Positions 6,256-14,382 of a stretch of DNA of 47,671 nt are shown piece by piece; the first letter of the stretch is position 1; the number at the start of each line of letters is the position of its first letter. A program made the position numbers and the translations under genes. The stretch lies in the NCBI GenBank assembly GCA_002331575.1, contig DCZG01000075.1:8635-56305 (forward strand), in the 5' to 3' direction. This DNA is from Atopobium sp. UBA2090 (GTDB lineage Bacteria > Actinomycetota > Coriobacteriia > Coriobacteriales > Atopobiaceae). The notes beneath the pieces are model-generated. The model was not told the origin of the DNA. It saw nothing but the letters and a program-made list of their open reading frames with translations, and did no database searches.

Positions 6256-8190
6256 CTACTCGTGGCAGGTCGGGGTCGATCTGACCGTGAGGCCGTCCGC
6301 CATCGAAGCGGTGCTCGAGGCGGTGACGGTATAGGTGACGGTGACCGTCTCCCCGCAGCCGATGTGCAGCGTGCTCATCCACAGGTCATGGGATTCATAG
6401 GAGCTCTCGGCAAAGGGGGATATGGGCGTGCCTGTTGCGTTCACGTTTGAGATTGTTCCCCCTGCGGGGGCGAGCAGGCTAACCACGGTAGTCATTTCAC
6501 CGGTTTGAGCTGCACCAAGAATCATGTGTCCGAAGGTTCGGGCTTCATCAGCGGTCAATGTATTGGTGAACGTGCTGGTTACCGGATAGCATATCGTGCC
6601 ATCCGTGTTGATCGTCGCTCGTCCAACGTTCGTGGAGTAGTTCAGGTACCAGTCAATCTTGCCATAGGTTTTGTTGGACATATAGACACCGAGCACGGGA
6701 TGGGTTGCATCGGTCTCTATGCAGCCAGAAACCCCAAGCTGTTCGAGGGTCGATTCGCAGGTCTCGTCGGTACTCCATATGAGGAGGCGATGCTCTTGTA
6801 CGTTTGTCTCGAGAGTCTTGAGGAGATCGGCCATGTTGACCGTGCTCATGCTCGAAAGGATCTTATTAAAGCATAGGCCTGCCGTCTCGGTGAAGAAGGC
6901 GTCTTCCAGAGGATTTGCGTCGCCATATTTGGCATAGATGCCGTTGAGAAGAATCTGGGCCGTGTTTGTGCCATCGAGTACGGTGCCGTCGCTGGTTGTG
7001 ACACTGCCCGTCAGTGCCAACAGGCTCTGGAGCATGACAGGGTCGACTGCGATAACACCATCGATGGTGGTTGAGTTCCTCTGTTCCCACATCCATTTCC
7101 AGCAGGCGGCAGCGCGCGTAAAGTCGGGCATGAAGCCTGCATCACCAGGGATGATGCAGGTGGTATCTTCTAGGAAGAATTGATGCTCGTCCTCGTTGAG
7201 CGGAAATCCCATACCTGGGTCAAAGTATTTGAGGTTGTTTTGCGCGGAGTATTGAGCGGAGAAATCGCCCAAGTCCATCTTGCCGTCTGTGATAGTGAGC
7301 AGAGTCATCGCTCCTGGAAAGCCCCCAGTCGTCCGAATCTCAGAGTTGCTCTGCGCAATGAAGAGATAGTTTTTGGTCTGGCCGTTGGCTCCGAGCAAGG
7401 TAGGCACGGATGGGGCGATTGTCGTCGCCATGTTGGCAACCGAGTCGAGCTCATCGATGACCGGGGTGATCTTGTCGATCTGCTCGTCAATCTGCGGAAT
7501 GGTCGCGTCTCCCATGTCGTCGAGTGCTGTAGCCGAGCGATGAGTGACGGATTGAATGCTAGAAAGGGCGTTCAACAAGGACGAACAGACATCAATGTTG
7601 ATGGTGCCGTCGGCACCAATCATGTTTGAGACCGGTGTGTCCGAGAGCAGCTCTGTGACGGGGACGATGGCGTTTGACGACAGGTCGTCGGCTACGTAGG
7701 TGAGCGTCTGAATCCTCACAACGTCTGCTCCGTAGACGGGAATGTGAGTCGCGGCGTTCCATAGGGGGCTCGACGTCTCCTCGTGCATGCTCTTTGCGGT
7801 CGAGGCGATGTTTGCCGCCGTCTGGCTCGCAGACGAGGAGTCACCCGACATGAGCTGCGAGCTCAGGGCAGATGCCTGGGTGACAAGTTCGGTTCCTTGC
7901 GAGCGGACGGTCATGGCTGAGCGATAGAAGCTATAGCCAACGACACCGACAATGACGAGAAGCGCGAGCACGACGATGCCGACGACACGGAGCACGCGCC
8001 GCTTGTGCGAGCGATGGTGGTGATGGTGGTGACCACCATGGGCGTCCATCGAAATATCCCCAGCTGTCCAAGTGTCGTTCTTCTCGAACTGAGGAATTGC
8101 GGAGAAGTCCCGTTGAACCTCGTTCGTTGTTGGTGACGAGCTCGGGAGATCCTTCTTGAAGTGGCTGCCGTGTGACGAGGAATCGTTCAT
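6256..8190 (-). CDS. DUF4012 domain-containing membrane-anchored protein
   Basis: This 644-aa protein has a cytoplasmic N-terminus of about 65 residues with a run of six histidines followed by basic residues, then one transmembrane helix (about 67-90), then a large extracytoplasmic part. The central motif NYLFIAQSNSEIRTTGGFPG followed by LLTITDGKM is the hallmark of DUF4012 (PF13196), whose members are found next to exopolysaccharide loci in Actinobacteria and Coriobacteriia. The biochemical role is unknown; attachment or processing of cell-surface glycopolymers is an inference from context. It is divergent from the polysaccharide operon and separated from it by about 530 bases. The ATG at 8190 follows GAAGG at slightly long spacing. 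Confidence 0.85.
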   Translation of the reverse strand: MNDSSSHGSHFKKDLPSSSPTTNEVQRDFSAIPQFEKNDTWTAGDISMDAHGGHHHHHHRSHKRRVLRVVGIVVLALLVIVGVVGYSFYRSAMTVRSQGTELVTQASALSSQLMSGDSSSASQTAANIASTAKSMHEETSSPLWNAATHIPVYGADVVRIQTLTYVADDLSSNAIVPVTELLSDTPVSNMIGADGTINIDVCSSLLNALSSIQSVTHRSATALDDMGDATIPQIDEQIDKITPVIDELDSVANMATTIAPSVPTLLGANGQTKNYLFIAQSNSEIRTTGGFPGAMTLLTITDGKMDLGDFSAQYSAQNNLKYFDPGMGFPLNEDEHQFFLEDTTCIIPGDAGFMPDFTRAAACWKWMWEQRNSTTIDGVIAVDPVMLQSLLALTGSVTTSDGTVLDGTNTAQILLNGIYAKYGDANPLEDAFFTETAGLCFNKILSSMSTVNMADLLKTLETNVQEHRLLIWSTDETCESTLEQLGVSGCIETDATHPVLGVYMSNKTYGKIDWYLNYSTNVGRATINTDGTICYPVTSTFTNTLTADEARTFGHMILGAAQTGEMTTVVSLLAPAGGTISNVNATGTPISPFAESSYESHDLWMSTLHIGCGETVTVTYTVTASSTASMADGLTVRSTPTCHE

Positions 8191-8723
8191 AAAAAATGAC
8201 CCTTCAAGTTTTCTGACCGATGTAGCTAAACCATAATCTACCCGAACAAATATACGCTATCTCATGTTCTGAGGAGATGGTGGCGTGCCGCTCCCCTCAC
8301 TCTTGGCCGTAGGAACGGATTGCGTGGGACGTCCTTGTGTCTCAGCCGCTACCCTCGCATGTGCTCTTTGATAGGCAGCTCTTTGGGATGGTCATGGATG
8401 GTCATCATATCATCGCCATACTTCTGCGAATGGCTCTGTACTTGATCTCCTGCTGGTCATTGCGCTCGACGATTCTGCTGTTCATAGCCCCTGGTTCTTA
8501 CATGCCGGCAAATCCAGCGTAGGCGGTAACGGTGCAAGAGCTATGTTCGTTCGGCTTGGATTGGCTATAGTATTTCGAATTTTCGCGTCGATTGTTACCC
8601 CTATGCGGTCATCTGTGCCATCCGGATGCGGTCCGTCTTGCTTTATGCTATAATATAACAAACCAAATAAAAGGTTGCGTAGAATCAGCCAGAGATTGTT
8701 TTGAAGTGTGATAAGAGGCTAGC
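8191..8723. other. Divergent intergenic region before the polysaccharide operon
   Basis: This is 533 bases of A/T-richer DNA between the DUF4012 gene and the first sugar transferase. It must hold both promoters. The rightward extended -10 is listed separately, and a leftward promoter was not clear. A tandem GATGGTCAT repeat lies near 8387-8405. A 61-codon GTG-started frame at 8337-8522 has no ribosome site and was not called. Confidence 0.5.
8646..8654 (+). promoter_or_regulatory. Extended -10 promoter of the polysaccharide operon
   Basis: TGCTATAAT is a perfect extended -10 (TG-N-TATAAT) in a strongly A/T-rich segment 70 bases before the first start codon. The -35 region is weak, which is usual for extended -10 promoters. 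It is the most convincing promoter in the window and would drive the rightward genes from 8724. Confidence 0.7.
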
Positions 8724-9701
8724 ATGGCGTCGCGTTCGATGCTCGGGAGTGTTGCTAATGGTTTTGCTGCGGCTACGGTGGCTGTGGCAGTAGCGGGAGA
8801 GGCTATCGCTCTGGTCACTAAGGCAAAGGAGGACAAGGTTCGCCCTCAGGGCAGCCCCGTCTGGAGCGATTACCTCAAGCCGGGCGAGAAGATTTCGGAG
8901 ATTCTTGCGTCTCGGTCCTCTCGTCCGTATTCGTCTTCGTCGGATACTTCTGACCCAGTTCAGCAACCCGTTTCAGGTCCCACCGATGGCGCTAAGTCAG
9001 ATCCGTTCCCCTTGGTTGACCGTGATACGTATATTTCTAGTGACGACGCATGCGAGCTTCTCGCTAATGTCCGCACGACGGCGCGGCCGCATATGCGGCC
9101 CTTGTCGTATCGTATCGTGAAGCGCGGATTTGACTTGGCATTCTCTAGCGCCGTTATCGTAGCTGGAGCTGTACCCGCTGCGTTGCTGTGCGCGGCAATC
9201 TCGCTCGATTCTCCGGGCGAGCCGATCTATACGCAACGCCGTGTCGCACGCCTCATGCCAGATGGCACGTTCCGAACGTTCCAGATGTTTAAGTTCCGCA
9301 CCATGGTCGAGGATGCCGACGCGCAGCTCGAGAACCTCCAGGAACTCAACGATGCCGACGGCCCCATGTTTAAGATTAAGGATGATCCGCGTGTCACCAG
9401 AATAGGGTCATATCTGAGGGTGCACTCGTTTGACGAACTGCCCCAGTTTGTCAACGTCCTTACGGGTGACATCCCTTTGCGCATATTAAAAACGCGCCCG
9501 GAGTTCTCTGAGAAATCCATGGGTGCGTTCGCGCTTCCCGCCAAACCTAGCACGAACAAAGGAAAGGCGTTTTCGCAGGTCGTGAGCTGTTTTGCGAACG
9601 GCCTGCGGATGCGTCGCATTTCTAAATTCAATTGTAACCGCATCCGTGGCATGGAAGCCCAATTTCTTGCAAAACCCGTTTTCGGGGCGGTGTGCGCATA
9701 G
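8724..9701 (+). pseudogene. Truncated priming sugar transferase (undecaprenyl-phosphate glycosyl-1-phosphate transferase family)
   Basis: The N-terminus has a hydrophobic segment and a Ser/Pro-rich linker. The bacterial sugar transferase domain begins near residue 125 with YRIVKRGFDLAFS, a membrane helix, QRRVARLM, FKFRTMVEDAD and DDPRVTRIGSYLR, up to FDELPQFVNVLTGD at about residues 235-248. There the family should continue into the SLVGPRP active-site region and the C-terminal helix. Instead the sequence departs abruptly and the last 75 or so residues are unrelated, coming from a repeat-like DNA element. The conserved C-terminal third of the catalytic domain is missing, so activity is unlikely. 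The following intact sugar transferase probably does the priming step. The start has AAGAGG five bases upstream. Confidence 0.7.
9589..9675. repeat. Structured element (nested inverted repeats) at the break of the first sugar transferase
   Basis: An outer 7-bp arm pair (9589-9595 GTTTTGC with 9669-9675 GCAAAAC) encloses an inner 8-bp pair (9606-9613 CGGATGCG with 9639-9646 CGCATCCG). Downstream, 9676-9689 can form a further small hairpin. It lies within the non-homologous tail of the truncated gene; the whole foreign segment probably runs from about 9470 to 9700 or beyond. It resembles a dispersed REP- or MITE-like element, but only one copy is in this window. Confidence 0.5.
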
Positions 9702-9874
9702 TGGCCAGGAAGGTTTTGGCCCTAGCTTTCAGGAACGCTATCGCCTCTCCCGGGGCTAATCCGGGTCGTGCTGTAGCGTGTGCTTCTGGACTAGATGAGG
9801 ATAGGCTTATCAATATCAGAAATGATGAGGGCACAGGGAGCTCATGCGAATGCAACTCCGCAATTGGATGTTAC

Positions 9875-10582
9875 ATGTCTACCAAGAACTCGAATTGCGT
9901 GGAGTGTTGCACACCAAATGGGGCGTATAAGGCTCCTGCGCCTGATCCAAGCGTGGCTGCTCCCAAAAAAGGTGGCGTTGGCTATCTCGTAGCAAAGAGA
10001 GTTTTTGACATTGCGTTTAGCGCGGGGGTGTGTTTGGTGCTAGCTGTTCCCGTAGCTGTTGCATGTGCTGCGATCTGTGTCGATACGCCGGGTAAGCCAT
10101 TTTTTAGGCAGGAGCGTATTGGGCAGGGAGGTAAGAAGATTTACATCTTCAAGCTGCGGACGATGGTCTCTGACGCCCATGACCATCCTGAGAGGTATAT
10201 GTCTTCAGCTCAGCTTGAGACTTGGAGGCGCGAGCAGAAGCTTGATGATGATCCGCGTATCACCCGTGTGGGGCGAATCCTGCGACGCACGTCGCTCGAT
10301 GAGCTGCCTCAGTTCCTGAACGTACTATCTGGGGATTTGTCAGTGATAGGGCCCCGTCCCGTGACGTTGCAAGAAACATACGAATACGGTGACGCTCGCG
10401 AAGAAGTCTTGTCCTGTAAGCCGGGCATCACGGGTTGGTGGGCAGTAACTGATCGAAATAACTCGACTTGGCAGAGCGGTCAGAGGCAAGCCCGCGAGTT
10501 GTTTTATGTGCGTCATCAGTCGCTTGGGTTGGACGCCCGTGTGTTCGTGAAGACCTTCAAGGCGATGAGGAGGGGCAAGTAA
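9875..10582 (+). CDS. Sugar transferase (undecaprenyl-phosphate glycosyl-1-phosphate transferase)
   Basis: This 235-aa protein has the compact polyprenol-phosphate sugar transferase architecture: KRVFDIAFS and a membrane helix (about residues 36-62), RQERIGQGGKKIYIFKLRTM, DDDPRITRVGRILRRTSLDELPQFLNVLSGDLSVIGPRP, and the C-terminal KPGITGWWAV with RARE-type basic helix. It should transfer a sugar-1-phosphate from a UDP-sugar to undecaprenyl phosphate at the membrane and so start the repeat unit. The sugar is not determinable. The ATG at 9875 has only a weak GGA upstream. Longer in-frame starts back to 9692 would encode an N-terminus derived from the degraded region, so the exact start is uncertain. 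Confidence 0.85.
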   Translation: MSTKNSNCVECCTPNGAYKAPAPDPSVAAPKKGGVGYLVAKRVFDIAFSAGVCLVLAVPVAVACAAICVDTPGKPFFRQERIGQGGKKIYIFKLRTMVSDAHDHPERYMSSAQLETWRREQKLDDDPRITRVGRILRRTSLDELPQFLNVLSGDLSVIGPRPVTLQETYEYGDAREEVLSCKPGITGWWAVTDRNNSTWQSGQRQARELFYVRHQSLGLDARVFVKTFKAMRRGK

Positions 10583-10788
10583 TGCAACCTTCTGCTTGCG
10601 TTCGTTCGATCGAAAGGAGCTCTTTGAAGCTGCGGCGTAATCACTCCCAATGGGTGTGTGGGCTCGATTTGTTCGGCATAAGAAGCATTTTGTCGTGAGC
10701 GATTTCAGATGAAGCGCACAAACCGTAGGCGTCGTGTTGTCGGCGCAAAGAAACTAACCATGTTAGCATCGAATTAGATGAGACTGAA

Positions 10789-12033
10789 ATGCGTATCCTG
10801 TATTTTTCGCAGTTTTATAAACCTGAGAATATCGCTGCATCATTCAGGGCGACCGAGCATTCGCGTATCTGGGTGCGTGAGGGCCATGATGTAACTGTGT
10901 TCACCGGATGGCCGAATTATCCCGTTGGTCGCTTGTTCGACGGCTATGAGATGAAACCTCTAGTCGAGGAATTGATTGATGGTGTTAGAGTCTTTCGTTC
11001 CGCGTCAAAGATTCAGCCAAACACAAGCTTTGCGAAGCGAATAGAGAGCGGCGTCAGTTTCATCGCTAATGGCCTGAAAAACCTGGGTAAGAAATCGCCT
11101 GTTGGTAGTAATTATGATGTAGTGCTCGTCACATGCGGGACCGTCTTCGCTGCGTGGCTCGGCGTTCACTATGCAAAGAAGTGCCGCCTGCCCCTTGTGG
11201 TTGAGTTTCGCGATCTTACTTACAAGCAGATGCTGGCGACAGGTAGCAGGGGCGCAAAGGTAGCTGCGATGAAATCACTGGAGTTATCTTTCTGCAAAGC
11301 TGCAGATTGCATCGTTGCGCTTACCGATGGGTTTAAGAAAGACCTTGAGGCGGCTGGTGTTCCGGGCGACAGTATCGTTATTGTTCCCAATGGAGCCGAT
11401 GTTGTTGCATGTAAGCACATGTGGGATGGCCCTTTGCGTCTCGGTTACTTTGGGACTATGGGATTATCCCAGGACGTGCCTGCGACGGTGAAGTACGCGA
11501 AGCGCATCGTCGACCTTGGACTTGCGTCAAGCTATGAGCTGATAGGCGAGGGCGCCGCTCGTGATGAACTAGAGCGGTTGGTTTCTGCCGGAGGCTATGG
11601 TTTTCTCAAACTTGAGCATGGCGTTCCAATGGCTGAGCTTGAGCCACGCTATGCGGGGGTTCATATGACCGTTGTCTCGCTCCAAAAGAGCGCTGAATTC
11701 TCGGGAACCATCCCATCGAAGATATTCCAGTCGTTTGCCCGAGGTGTGCCTGTTCTATTCGTAGGGCCGGAAGGTGATGCATCCGAGCTCGTTCGTAGGA
11801 GCGGTGCTGGTATTGCTCTGTGTGAAAGCGAGGAGGAAGACATCAACGAACTCGAGGCTTTTGCCTCGAGGGCTGATCGCGCGTGCAATCTCGCCAGAAT
11901 GAGCGAGGCGGCGGTTGATTTCATGAATCGGGAGTACTCAAGAAAGCTTATGGCGGATAAGATGATCGCTGTTTTATCCGATGCCGTATATAAGACCAAA
12001 CAAACAAATGAAAGGATTAAAATCAATGGTTAA
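10789..12033 (+). CDS. GT4 family glycosyltransferase, WbuB-like
   Basis: This 414-aa GT-B enzyme begins MRILYFSQFYKPE and has the features of WbuB-type transferases: FTGWPNYPVG (about residues 39-48), VEFRDLTYK in place of the usual EVRDLWP, PNGAD near 203, and the C-terminal donor site with SGTIPSKIFQSFARGVPVLF (about 304-323). It should add one sugar to the lipid-linked repeat unit on the cytoplasmic face. WbuB homologues use N-acetyl-fucosamine donors, but donor choice cannot be assumed. The gene follows a 206-base gap that may hold an internal promoter, and it overlaps wecC by 8 bases. Confidence 0.85.
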   Translation: MRILYFSQFYKPENIAASFRATEHSRIWVREGHDVTVFTGWPNYPVGRLFDGYEMKPLVEELIDGVRVFRSASKIQPNTSFAKRIESGVSFIANGLKNLGKKSPVGSNYDVVLVTCGTVFAAWLGVHYAKKCRLPLVVEFRDLTYKQMLATGSRGAKVAAMKSLELSFCKAADCIVALTDGFKKDLEAAGVPGDSIVIVPNGADVVACKHMWDGPLRLGYFGTMGLSQDVPATVKYAKRIVDLGLASSYELIGEGAARDELERLVSAGGYGFLKLEHGVPMAELEPRYAGVHMTVVSLQKSAEFSGTIPSKIFQSFARGVPVLFVGPEGDASELVRRSGAGIALCESEEEDINELEAFASRADRACNLARMSEAAVDFMNREYSRKLMADKMIAVLSDAVYKTKQTNERIKING

Positions 12034-13243
12034 CGTTATCGGTCTCGGTTACATCGGACTGCCCACCGCACTTATGATGGCTACGCACGGCGTGGAGGTT
12101 GTGGGAACCGACTACAACGAGGAACTCGTGGCAACCCTGAACGCCGGCCACACCACCTTCAAGGAGGAGGGGCTCGACGAGCTGTTCGCCGATGCACTTA
12201 AGGTCGGCATTAAATTCACGACCGAGTATCAGGTGTGCGATACCTACATCGTGAGCGTGCCGACGCCCTACGACAAGCTGGACAAGAAGATTGACCCCTG
12301 CTATGTGATTGCCGCCTGCAAGACGGTGCTCGAGGTCGCCCCGAAGGGTGCCGTGCTTGTAATTGAGTCGACTATTTCGCCCAACACGGTGGATCGCTTC
12401 GTGCGCCCGCTGCTCATTGAGGCCGAGCGCGAGGACGTTAAGCTCGTGCACGCTCCGGAGCGCATCATCCCCGGTAACATGGTTTACGAGCTGCTGCACA
12501 ACAACCGTACGGTTGGTGCGGACGATCCCGAGGTGGGCGAGGAGGTTGCTAAGATTTACGCAACCTTCTGTCAGGGCGAAATCAGTGTGACCGACATCCG
12601 CACTGCCGAGATGACCAAGGTCGTCGAGAACACCTTCCGCGCGATCAACATCGCCTTCTCCAATGAGCTCGCCAAAATCTGCCGCATCGGCGGCATGGAC
12701 GTGGCGGAAGTCATCCGCATCTCCAACAAGCACCCGCGCGTGAACATCCTGCAACCCGGCCCTGGCGTGGGCGGCCACTGCATCCCCGTCGACCCGTGGT
12801 TCCTGGTGGGTGACTACCCCGAAACGGCGAACTTCATCCGTCTGGCGCTTCAGACCAACGCGGGCATGCCCGAGTACGTGCTGCATCGCGCACATGAGGT
12901 TATGGCCGAGCGTGAGATCAAGGACGCCTCCAAGGTGGGCATTTATGGCCTGACCTACAAGGAGGACGTTGACGACGTGCGCGAGAGCCCCACGCTGCAG
13001 ATGCTCGAGTCCATGGAGGAGCACCTGTGCGGTGGCGCCGTGAAGGTGTACGACCCGTGGGTCGAGCGCGACGAGGTTCCGGGCCAGGTGCACTCCATGG
13101 AAGAGTTCCTGGATGGCCTGGAGATGGTGATTGTGATGGTGGGTCATTCCCAGATCAAGGGCAAGCCCGAGGCCTTCGGCGGTCGCATCTTGATCGATCC
13201 GCGCAACGTGTGCGGTGACGGTGAGAACGTCTATAAGCTGTAA
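12026..13243 (+). CDS. wecC: UDP-N-acetyl-D-mannosamine dehydrogenase
   Basis: This 405-aa member of the UDP-glucose/GDP-mannose dehydrogenase family oxidises UDP-ManNAc to UDP-ManNAcA with two NAD+. The Rossmann motif VIGLGYIGLP is at the N-terminus, SVPTPYD and ESTISPNTV follow, ERIIPGN matches the WecC type, and the catalytic cysteine is C252 in GPGVGGHCIPVDPWF. YKEDVDDVRESP marks the UDP-binding domain. The ATG at 12026 follows AAAGG and overlaps the stop of the glycosyltransferase. wecC and wecB are richer in GC and more codon-biased than their neighbours, as if they have a different history from the glycosyltransferases around them. With wecB this predicts an aminouronic acid in the polymer. 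Confidence 0.93.
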   Translation: MVNVIGLGYIGLPTALMMATHGVEVVGTDYNEELVATLNAGHTTFKEEGLDELFADALKVGIKFTTEYQVCDTYIVSVPTPYDKLDKKIDPCYVIAACKTVLEVAPKGAVLVIESTISPNTVDRFVRPLLIEAEREDVKLVHAPERIIPGNMVYELLHNNRTVGADDPEVGEEVAKIYATFCQGEISVTDIRTAEMTKVVENTFRAINIAFSNELAKICRIGGMDVAEVIRISNKHPRVNILQPGPGVGGHCIPVDPWFLVGDYPETANFIRLALQTNAGMPEYVLHRAHEVMAEREIKDASKVGIYGLTYKEDVDDVRESPTLQMLESMEEHLCGGAVKVYDPWVERDEVPGQVHSMEEFLDGLEMVIVMVGHSQIKGKPEAFGGRILIDPRNVCGDGENVYKL

Positions 13244-13273
13244 GCCATTAAAGAGATGCAGGGAGAAGCAGGT

Positions 13274-14368
13274 TTGAAGAAAGTGATGCTTGTCTTCGGG
13301 ACGCGCCCGGAGGCCATCAAGATGTGCCCGCTCGTGAACGAGCTCAAGAGCCGCCCCGACGAGTTTCAGACGGTTGTGACCGTGACGGGCCAGCACCGCG
13401 AGATGCTTGATCAAGTTCTGCGCGTCTTCGGCGTGACGCCCGACCATGACTTGGCAATCATGAAGCCGGGGCAGACGCTGTTTGATGTCACGTGCGACGT
13501 GCTGCTGAAGCTCAAGGTCGTTCTCGAGGAGGAGGGGCCTGACGTGGTGCTCGTGCACGGCGACACGACCACGAGCTTTGCTGCAGCACTTGCCTGCTTC
13601 TACTTACAGATTCCCGTGGGGCATGTGGAGGCGGGCCTACGCACTCACGATATCTACAGTCCGTGGCCCGAGGAGTTCAATCGTCAGACCGTGGATATCA
13701 TCAGTGAGTATTATTTCGCGCCTACCGAGGCGAGTAAGCAGAACCTGCTCGATGAGGGCAAGCGTGCAGAGAAGATTTGGGTGACCGGCAACACCGGCAT
13801 CGACGCCCTGCGCACCACAGTGCGCGAGGACTATACCCACCCGGAGTTGGAGTGGGCAAGTGACAGCCGCCTGATTTTAATTACGGCGCATCGTCGAGAG
13901 AACCTCGGCGAGCCTATGCACCGTATGTTCCGCGCAATCCGACGTGTGATGGAGGAGCATCCCGACACCAAGGCGATTTATCCCATTCATATGAACCCAC
14001 TCGTACGCAAGGCGGCTCACGAGGAGCTGGACGGCTTCGATCGTCTCCATATCATCGATCCTCTGGAGGTGCTTGACTTCCATAACTTCCTGGCTGCGAG
14101 TCATCTCATTCTTACCGATTCGGGCGGCATACAGGAGGAAGCTCCTAGCTTGGGCAAGCCGGTGTTGGTGATGCGCGACACCACCGAGCGACCTGAGGGG
14201 GTTGCCGCGGGCACGTTGAAGCTTGTAGGCACTGAGGAGGACGTTATCTATCTAGAGTTTTCCCGTCTGCTCTCCGACGAAGAGGAGTATGCGGCGATGA
14301 GCCAGGCTTCGAACCCGTATGGGGATGGGCATGCTAGCGAGCGAATTGCGAGCGTGCTCGGTAAATAG
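13274..14368 (+). CDS. wecB: UDP-N-acetylglucosamine 2-epimerase (non-hydrolysing)
   Basis: This 364-aa enzyme interconverts UDP-GlcNAc and UDP-ManNAc, feeding WecC. FGTRPEAIKM is at the N-terminus. The catalytic acidic residues align at D97 (VHGDTT), E119 (GHVEAGLRT) and E133 (WPEEFNR), and the histidine at H206 (TAHRREN). The C-terminus carries the DSGGIQEEAP and MRDTTERPEG nucleotide-binding motifs. I chose the TTG at 13274 because it gives the canonical N-terminus and sits behind GGGAGAAGCAGG. An ATG at 13256 would add six residues and lies against its ribosome site. It follows wecC by 30 bases in the same operon. Confidence 0.92.
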   Translation: MKKVMLVFGTRPEAIKMCPLVNELKSRPDEFQTVVTVTGQHREMLDQVLRVFGVTPDHDLAIMKPGQTLFDVTCDVLLKLKVVLEEEGPDVVLVHGDTTTSFAAALACFYLQIPVGHVEAGLRTHDIYSPWPEEFNRQTVDIISEYYFAPTEASKQNLLDEGKRAEKIWVTGNTGIDALRTTVREDYTHPELEWASDSRLILITAHRRENLGEPMHRMFRAIRRVMEEHPDTKAIYPIHMNPLVRKAAHEELDGFDRLHIIDPLEVLDFHNFLAASHLILTDSGGIQEEAPSLGKPVLVMRDTTERPEGVAAGTLKLVGTEEDVIYLEFSRLLSDEEEYAAMSQASNPYGDGHASERIASVLGK

Positions 14369-14382
14369 GGGAGATTGAAGAA

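Noticed and set aside
8337..8522. 61-codon GTG-started frame in the region before the polysaccharide operon
   Set aside because: No ribosome site, no motif and atypical composition; probably chance in non-coding DNA.
9692..9874. N-terminal extension of the second sugar transferase
   Set aside because: The extra 61 residues do not resemble the family and are encoded by the repeat-like segment; the start at 9875 gives a normal-length protein, though its ribosome site is weak.
12023..13558. Minus-strand open frame of 511 codons opposite wecC and wecB
   Set aside because: It is a mirror of the strong GC3 bias in two certain enzymes; its His/Val/Leu-rich product has no motif and no ribosome site.
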